Assembly: GCA_026002695.1 (NCBI GenBank)
Contig: BOCB01000020.1
Span: 1-26,516 of the forward strand
Direction of reading: 5' to 3'
DNA: 26,516 nt
Origin: Synergistales bacterium
GTDB taxonomy: Bacteria > Synergistota > Synergistia > Synergistales > Synergistaceae
The translations under genes were made by a program, and so were the position numbers. The notes below the pieces were generated by a model. That model was given only the letters and a program-made list of their open reading frames with translations, made no database searches and was not told the DNA's origin. Below are positions 22,498-26,516 of the stretch, in pieces. Numbering within the stretch: the first letter of the stretch is position 1; the number at the start of each line of letters is the position of its first letter.

Positions 22498-23478
22498 TTA
22501 CAGATTCGTGCCGATGCCGAGGGTTTTCGCTTTCCTGTATATGTTGCCGGCGATTACTATGTCGAGGGTGGCGAAGCCAACCGTCTTCATGACCGTTATC
22601 TCGCCCTTCGACGCCCTGCCCTTCACCCTGCCGAGTATCAGGTCTCCGAGTTCGCCGCGTATCTTGTCCTTTTTAAGGACGCCCTCTTTAATCGGTATGA
22701 GTATGTCGCCGGCCTCGGCCATTATGGCGTCCATGTTGTCGACGAATATCACGTCCGCGCGGCGAATTACCTCGCTGTCGAGCTCGCGCCTGTCCGGTAT
22801 GTACGAACCGACGCCGTTCACGTGAGCGCCCTCTTTAAGGCGGCGTCCGTCGAATACGGGCTCCGCCGCCGTCGTAACGGTCGTTATCACGTCCGCTCCG
22901 TCAACCGCCTCGTCCGAGGACGCGGCGGGTACGAGTTTCGCGCCGTATCTTTCCGCGAGGGGCGCGTTATTCTCTATGAAGGACGCTATCCTGTCACGGC
23001 AGGCGTCGAACACCCTGACTACGCTAAGGCTCCTCGCGGCGAGCATCCCTTCGAGCTGAGAGGGAGCCTGCCCGCCGACCCCGAAGAGCGCTCCCAATGC
23101 CGCGTCCTCATTGGCGAGCAGGGATGTGGCGAGTCCGCTTATCGCGCCCGTGCGCAGACGCGTCATCTCAGTGCCGTCGATTATGGCGCTCACCAGGCCC
23201 GTATCCGGATCGAGCAGCAGCACCGACGCCGCGACTACGGGGAGGTTCTTCTCCGCGTTGCCGCCGAAGACTGAGACTATCTTGATACCGGCCAGAGGCA
23301 GCGACGAGACGTAGCCGGGCATGAACGACGAGACGCCCCGGCCCTGCACGTCGAAACTGACGCGTACCGGCAGCCGCGCCTCGCCGCGCGACTGGACGGC
23401 GAACGCCTCCCTGTTGGATTCGATGGCGTCCTTCATGGTCATGGTTTTTCTTATATCGTCAGCGCTTATTATAAGCAT
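22498..23478 (-). CDS. ornithine cyclodeaminase / mu-crystallin family protein
   Basis: The 326-residue protein fits the OCD/mu-crystallin family of NAD(P)-dependent enzymes, which includes ornithine cyclodeaminase, alanine dehydrogenase and ketimine reductases. The N-terminal part has PVRVSFDVQG and LAGIKIVSVFGG (active-site Lys), then LLLDPDTGLVSAIIDGTEMT, LRTGAISGLAT, the nucleotide loop GALFGVGGQAPSQL and NGVGSYIPDRRELD. The product cannot be named from motifs alone. AGGAGGATGACATT precedes the ATG at 23478. The gene lies 45 bases after the secreted-protein gene on the same strand, separated by a family C hairpin. Confidence 0.9.
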   Translation of the reverse strand: MLIISADDIRKTMTMKDAIESNREAFAVQSRGEARLPVRVSFDVQGRGVSSFMPGYVSSLPLAGIKIVSVFGGNAEKNLPVVAASVLLLDPDTGLVSAIIDGTEMTRLRTGAISGLATSLLANEDAALGALFGVGGQAPSQLEGMLAARSLSVVRVFDACRDRIASFIENNAPLAERYGAKLVPAASSDEAVDGADVITTVTTAAEPVFDGRRLKEGAHVNGVGSYIPDRRELDSEVIRRADVIFVDNMDAIMAEAGDILIPIKEGVLKKDKIRGELGDLILGRVKGRASKGEITVMKTVGFATLDIVIAGNIYRKAKTLGIGTNL

Positions 23479-23500
23479 AATGTCATCCTCCTGTTTGTTA

Positions 23501-23518
23501 CGGGGGCGTCCGCCCCCG
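23501..23518 (-). terminator. family C hairpin after the secreted-protein gene
   Basis: CGGGGGCG (23501-23508) pairs perfectly with CGCCCCCG (23511-23518). It begins 5 bases after the stop of the gene at 23524, in the same setting as the hairpin at 18330-18349. Confidence 0.6.
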
Positions 23519-23523
23519 CCGAA

Positions 23524-24972
23524 TCATTTAGGCGCGGCGTCCGATGTGAATACCGTTATCTCCTTGGTCCAGTCGCCGGCTTTGTATGTCTTTTTGTTCG
23601 TGCCCTGCCTGACTATTTTCCAGAGCGCGGTATCTCCCGTACCGGAGCCCTCGAGCTCCAGGACAAAGTTTTTGGCTGTGTCGAAGGGGATTATGAGGTA
23701 CTTCCCGCTTTTGACGTGCTGGACTCCCGGCGGTGAGGTTTTCCACGATTTTACCCCGCTCGCGTCGATTATGAGAACCCCGCGGCCGGTATAGCCTCCG
23801 AGGAAATTTTGCAGATACCGCGCAACTCCGTCCACGCTCTCTCCCGACGAAATCAGCGCGCCGGTGTACGAGCCGAACGCTTTTATCTGAGCAGACCCGC
23901 TCAATCCCTTGAACGCCGCGCCGAGCAGCTCGGCGGCCTCTTTTTCGCGGCCTGAGGAGAGTGCGTCGCGCGCCTGTCCCGCGAGAGGCGCGGCGTTCAC
24001 GCCGGAGGCCGATAATATTTTCAATGTCGCGTCATAAAAAAGAGGCAGCCCGGCTGAAACGCCGCCCTCCTCCTCCGCCGTGAAGGGGTTCGACTCGGCG
24101 GTACTCACGCCTGTAGCGCCAAGGGTCTTCACCGCCGCGGCAACTCGGTACTCGCCGGGCGACGGAGGTGTTACCTCGGGATAGCCGCCCTCAGCGGTCG
24201 TCCAGACCGTCCGGACCTCCGCGCCGTCTTGGGGGCCGTCCGTCCGGGCGATCGTCAGCATACCGGCCTTGAATTCATTGGGGTACGCAGTTCCCCGGGA
24301 AGCGGCGCCCGCGCCGCCGAGGTACCGCGCCGCGATTTTGTCGGCGATAGCCTCGGACGGCCTGGGCGGCGAGTCCGAGATAAGCGTGATTTTCAGTTCG
24401 GGGGCCGCGCCGAGTTTGCGCAGGATGTCCGAGCCCCGCAGGGCGTCCGCCGTATTGGGATCGTGCGGGTGAAATTCGTCGCGCACGGTAACGTAAACGG
24501 GACGCGGAAGCCCGGCCGGTACTTGCCGGTCAATCTGAACGTCGTCTATCACGAGCTTGACGCCGACCGAGAACGCGGCTTTTTCAGTCACGCCCAGCTC
24601 GGGAATAGACACGGTTATTACCTCTTCGGCGGGCGCGTCGGTGGGTACGGGACCGCTCCATCTGTACGGCACCCGCGACGGCTCGCCGCCCTTGCAGAGG
24701 ATGGTACCCGACACAGCCGGAGAATCCTTGAAAAGCAGCACGCCGTACCCGGACTCGGACGTCAGCGTTACCTGATACTCATCCGCGAGACTGTCGTCCA
24801 AGAATATTTCTATCTCCTGCGTGATGCCGGCGGCTATCGGCAAAATGGGCGTTTTCAGCGAAACGAGCAAGGGACCGCTCGCATACCCGGCCCCGCCTCC
24901 GACAGGGGTCAGCGTAAAAAATAAAAAAGCGCAAAAAACAAACAGCGAATGTTTTGTCCTGAATGCATTCAT
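23524..24972 (-). CDS. exported protein of unknown function
   Basis: The 482-residue protein has an N-terminal signal peptide (FVFCAFLFFTLTPVGGGAG, cleaved near YASG), then a beta-sandwich-like region (about 33-140, VSLKTPILPIAAGITQEIEI) and further Ig-like segments with conserved Pro/Gly turns, an Ala/Ser-rich helical part (about 310-390) and a final beta-rich region (GRGVLIIDASGVKSW, then GKYLIIPFDTAKNFVLELEG). No family is recognised and no C-terminal anchor is present. GGGAGG lies 12 bases before the ATG at 24972. It may share a transcript with the OCD-like gene, limited by the hairpin between them. Confidence 0.75.
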   Translation of the reverse strand: MNAFRTKHSLFVFCAFLFFTLTPVGGGAGYASGPLLVSLKTPILPIAAGITQEIEIFLDDSLADEYQVTLTSESGYGVLLFKDSPAVSGTILCKGGEPSRVPYRWSGPVPTDAPAEEVITVSIPELGVTEKAAFSVGVKLVIDDVQIDRQVPAGLPRPVYVTVRDEFHPHDPNTADALRGSDILRKLGAAPELKITLISDSPPRPSEAIADKIAARYLGGAGAASRGTAYPNEFKAGMLTIARTDGPQDGAEVRTVWTTAEGGYPEVTPPSPGEYRVAAAVKTLGATGVSTAESNPFTAEEEGGVSAGLPLFYDATLKILSASGVNAAPLAGQARDALSSGREKEAAELLGAAFKGLSGSAQIKAFGSYTGALISSGESVDGVARYLQNFLGGYTGRGVLIIDASGVKSWKTSPPGVQHVKSGKYLIIPFDTAKNFVLELEGSGTGDTALWKIVRQGTNKKTYKAGDWTKEITVFTSDAAPK

Positions 24973-25004
24973 CGGATGAAAAACCTCCCTAATTAAAAAT
25001 AATT

Positions 25005-25040
25005 AATACAACAAAATTAAAAACAATAATACAACAAAAT
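25005..25040. repeat. 13-base direct repeats before the secreted-protein gene
   Basis: AATACAACAAAAT occurs at 25005-25017 and 25028-25040, 23 bases apart (about two helical turns), in an AT-rich block 33 bases before the ATG. They may be regulator sites or promoter UP-like sequence; this is an inference from spacing only. Confidence 0.45.
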
Positions 25041-25130
25041 GTGCTGAAACGCGAATAAAAAATAGGCCGTCGGTTTGGGATTTTTGGCAAGGGCTGTGCG
25101 GACGGGATCGGGCGGTGCGGTCGGGGAGAA

Positions 25131-25154
25131 CGGGCGGCAGGATGCCGTCCCTAC
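25131..25154 (+). repeat. family A palindrome (copy)
   Basis: CGGGCGGCAG / GATGCCGTCC followed by CTAC, one base different from the copy at 19881. It lies 10 bases after the stop of the CCA-adding enzyme gene. Confidence 0.7.
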
Positions 25155-25164
25155 ACGCCGCAGG

Positions 25165-26385
25165 TTATATTATTTCCCCCACCGCCTTGGCCCGCGCGTT
25201 TTTAAGCCAATCGCCGAGCGCTTTGCCCGAGAGTTCCGGCGGCGCGTCGGAGGCTTTTACGGAGTTCGCGGCTCGTATGTAGCCGCGGAGGTTTTCGGCT
25301 ATGGCGGGCATGACGCCGCGGTCGGCGAACATTATCGTCTCGAAGCCGTCCGCGCCTATCGGGTGGGTTCTGAGGCGCTCGACGAGGGCGGCTATTTTGG
25401 CGGGATCGGTCATCTTTTTTGCCCTCATGTGTTCGCTTATGGCGAAGGACGCGCACGCGCGCCACAGCCTCGGCAGCGTCATCTCGCGGTTCCACTCGCG
25501 CAGGGCGTCAAGGCCGCGCGCGTCGTGATCCGGGTGGCGCGGGAGAAATTCGTCCGGCGTGAGCGCCTTCCCCAAATCGTGCGCGAGGGCGGCAAATCGT
25601 ATCTCGATTCTGTCCGTGCGCCTTGCCGCGCGGTCCGCGGCTTCCATAGTGTGAATAAAGGCGTCGCCCTCCGGGTGGTGTTCCGGCGGCTGAGGACGCC
25701 CGACGAGCGCGTGAACGCGGGGGAAGGATACGTCCAATATCCCCGCGCGCGATAAATTGACGAAAAACATTGACGGCTTGCCGCACATAAGGGCGAGGGT
25801 AAGCTCCTTCACGAAGCGTTCGCCCGGCTCGGCGGGGAGCTCGCCGCGGCAGGAGGTCATCAGCCCGATAGTGTCGGGGGCGATTGCGTAGCCGAACTGC
25901 GCCGCCTGACGCGCGGCCCTGAGCGCGCGTATCGGGTCGTCGCTGAAATGGGGCGATACGGCTCTGATTATTCCGGCGCTTATGTCGGACTTGCCGTTAT
26001 AAGGGTCGATTATCTCGCCGCCGCGAAGGTTCAGCGCGATCGCGTTCATGGTGGTGTCCCGTCTGTAGAGGTCGTCCTCGATGGTGGTGTCCGGTGAAAG
26101 GGATACGTCGAAGCCGCGGTAACCTACGCCGCTTTTCGTCTCGCCCCGCGCGAAGGCGATTTCCCGCGTCTCTCCGCCGATATTCATTCTGTACACGGGA
26201 AATTTGACGCCGCTCTTGAACGCGCGAGGGAACGCGGACACGAAGAAGCCCTCGGTAACGCCGGTAATAACGTAGTCCTTATCGTGGGGAGCCGCTCCCC
26301 GCAGCAAGTCGCGCACCCACCCCCCGACGGCGTAAGCCTCGCCGCCGGCCTCGTTTATCGCGCGGACAAAGCTCTGCTCGTCGAT
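25165..26385 (-). CDS. cca: HD-domain CCA tRNA nucleotidyltransferase, unusual start
   Basis: The enzyme adds or repairs the 3' CCA of tRNA. Motifs are in order: GGWVRDLLRG with DKDYVITG (catalytic Asp pair), YRRDTTMNA, DPYNGKSD, then DDPIRALRAARQ, and an HD phosphohydrolase domain (LAHDLGK with later PDHD) as in the E. coli-type enzyme. Length is about 406 residues if read from 26385. The first conventional start (GTG 26316) lies inside the GGWVRD motif. Upstream in frame there is no ATG, GTG or TTG before the overlap with the previous gene, yet GGGGAGG is followed after 8 bases by ATC (26385), which would give a normal N-terminus. The true start is therefore uncertain. Confidence 0.85.
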   Translation of the reverse strand: MDEQSFVRAINEAGGEAYAVGGWVRDLLRGAAPHDKDYVITGVTEGFFVSAFPRAFKSGVKFPVYRMNIGGETREIAFARGETKSGVGYRGFDVSLSPDTTIEDDLYRRDTTMNAIALNLRGGEIIDPYNGKSDISAGIIRAVSPHFSDDPIRALRAARQAAQFGYAIAPDTIGLMTSCRGELPAEPGERFVKELTLALMCGKPSMFFVNLSRAGILDVSFPRVHALVGRPQPPEHHPEGDAFIHTMEAADRAARRTDRIEIRFAALAHDLGKALTPDEFLPRHPDHDARGLDALREWNREMTLPRLWRACASFAISEHMRAKKMTDPAKIAALVERLRTHPIGADGFETIMFADRGVMPAIAENLRGYIRAANSVKASDAPPELSGKALGDWLKNARAKAVGEII

Positions 26386-26425
26386 AGGAGCCGCCTCCCC
26401 TGATACTATTTTATATTTATAAAAA

Positions 26426-26516
26426 TCAGCGTTCCGTAAAATACCGCATAAGTTTTTCGGAGAGTTTCGGTGTGTCCATTGCGTTCATCGTTTCTATTAT
26501 ATCATCCGGCGAATTA
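26426..26516 (-). CDS. 3' end of an unidentified gene (partial)
   Basis: The last 29 codons of a minus-strand frame are visible before TGA at 26426-26428; the deduced end reads MDTPKLSEKLMRYFTER. The rest lies outside the window. It ends 40 bases before the putative cca start, so the two are probably cotranscribed. No family can be assigned from this fragment. Confidence 0.5.
   Translation of the reverse strand, partial: NSPDDIIETMNAMDTPKLSEKLMRYFTER

Noticed and set aside
1..26516. tRNA, rRNA, insertion sequence with transposase and phage genes
   Set aside because: Looked for by eye on both strands; no convincing cloverleaf, rRNA segment, DDE/tyrosine transposase or phage gene was seen.

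Overview
The window is typical of a Gram-negative anaerobe of the phylum Synergistota (Synergistetes). The best single clue is a secreted protein (20694-22244) that ends in a Gly-Gly-Gly-Cys / hydrophobic / Arg-Arg-Lys-Lys tail, the pattern of the Synerg-CTERM sorting signal. The flagellar gene order (fliL-fliM-fliY-cheY-fliO-fliP-fliQ-fliR with FlbD and a MotAB pair in front), the moderately high GC content and the many GC-rich intergenic palindromes agree with this. The genus cannot be fixed from the sequence alone.

Region 1 (1-7547, plus strand) is a compact flagellar/chemotaxis operon: flbD, motA, motB, fliL, fliM, fliY, cheY, fliO, fliP, fliQ, fliR. It encodes the stator, most of the switch complex, the response regulator that acts on the switch, and the membrane core of the flagellar type III export gate. 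The stator resembles sodium-type PomA/PomB. The operon ends at an 18-bp-stem terminator after fliR; flhB and flhA are not here.

Region 2 (7553-12742) holds housekeeping and accessory genes: a small FMN-binding PNPOx-fold protein, a DEAD-box-type RNA helicase with a C-terminal DbpA-type RNA-binding domain, and a Gfo/Idh/MocA oxidoreductase, all on the minus strand. A cupin and an Rpn/PD-(D/E)XK transposase-like nuclease follow on the plus strand.

Region 3 (12822-16811, minus strand) is a four-gene cluster: an NYN/LOTUS putative RNase, a strongly divergent CbiD-like protein, LarB (nickel-pincer cofactor synthesis) and a ThiF/MoeB-type adenylyltransferase. No other cobalamin or lar genes are present. 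The CbiD-like protein lacks the hallmark CbiD motifs, so this is the best candidate in the window for an undescribed pathway.

Region 4 (17065-20693) holds a secreted PQQ-type beta-propeller and an AAA ATPase with a DUF234/PD-(D/E)XK-like C-terminus. Next comes a 950-base, mostly non-coding stretch with a perfect 40-bp palindrome, a 12-unit TTCG repeat placed at the start site of a near-consensus promoter, and several hairpins.

Region 5 (20694-26516) holds the Synerg-CTERM protein, an ornithine cyclodeaminase/mu-crystallin family enzyme, a secreted protein of unknown function, an HD-domain CCA-adding enzyme that lacks a conventional start codon, and the last codons of an unidentified gene. 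Three families of short GC-rich hairpin repeats are scattered between the genes throughout the window, some with compensatory base changes.
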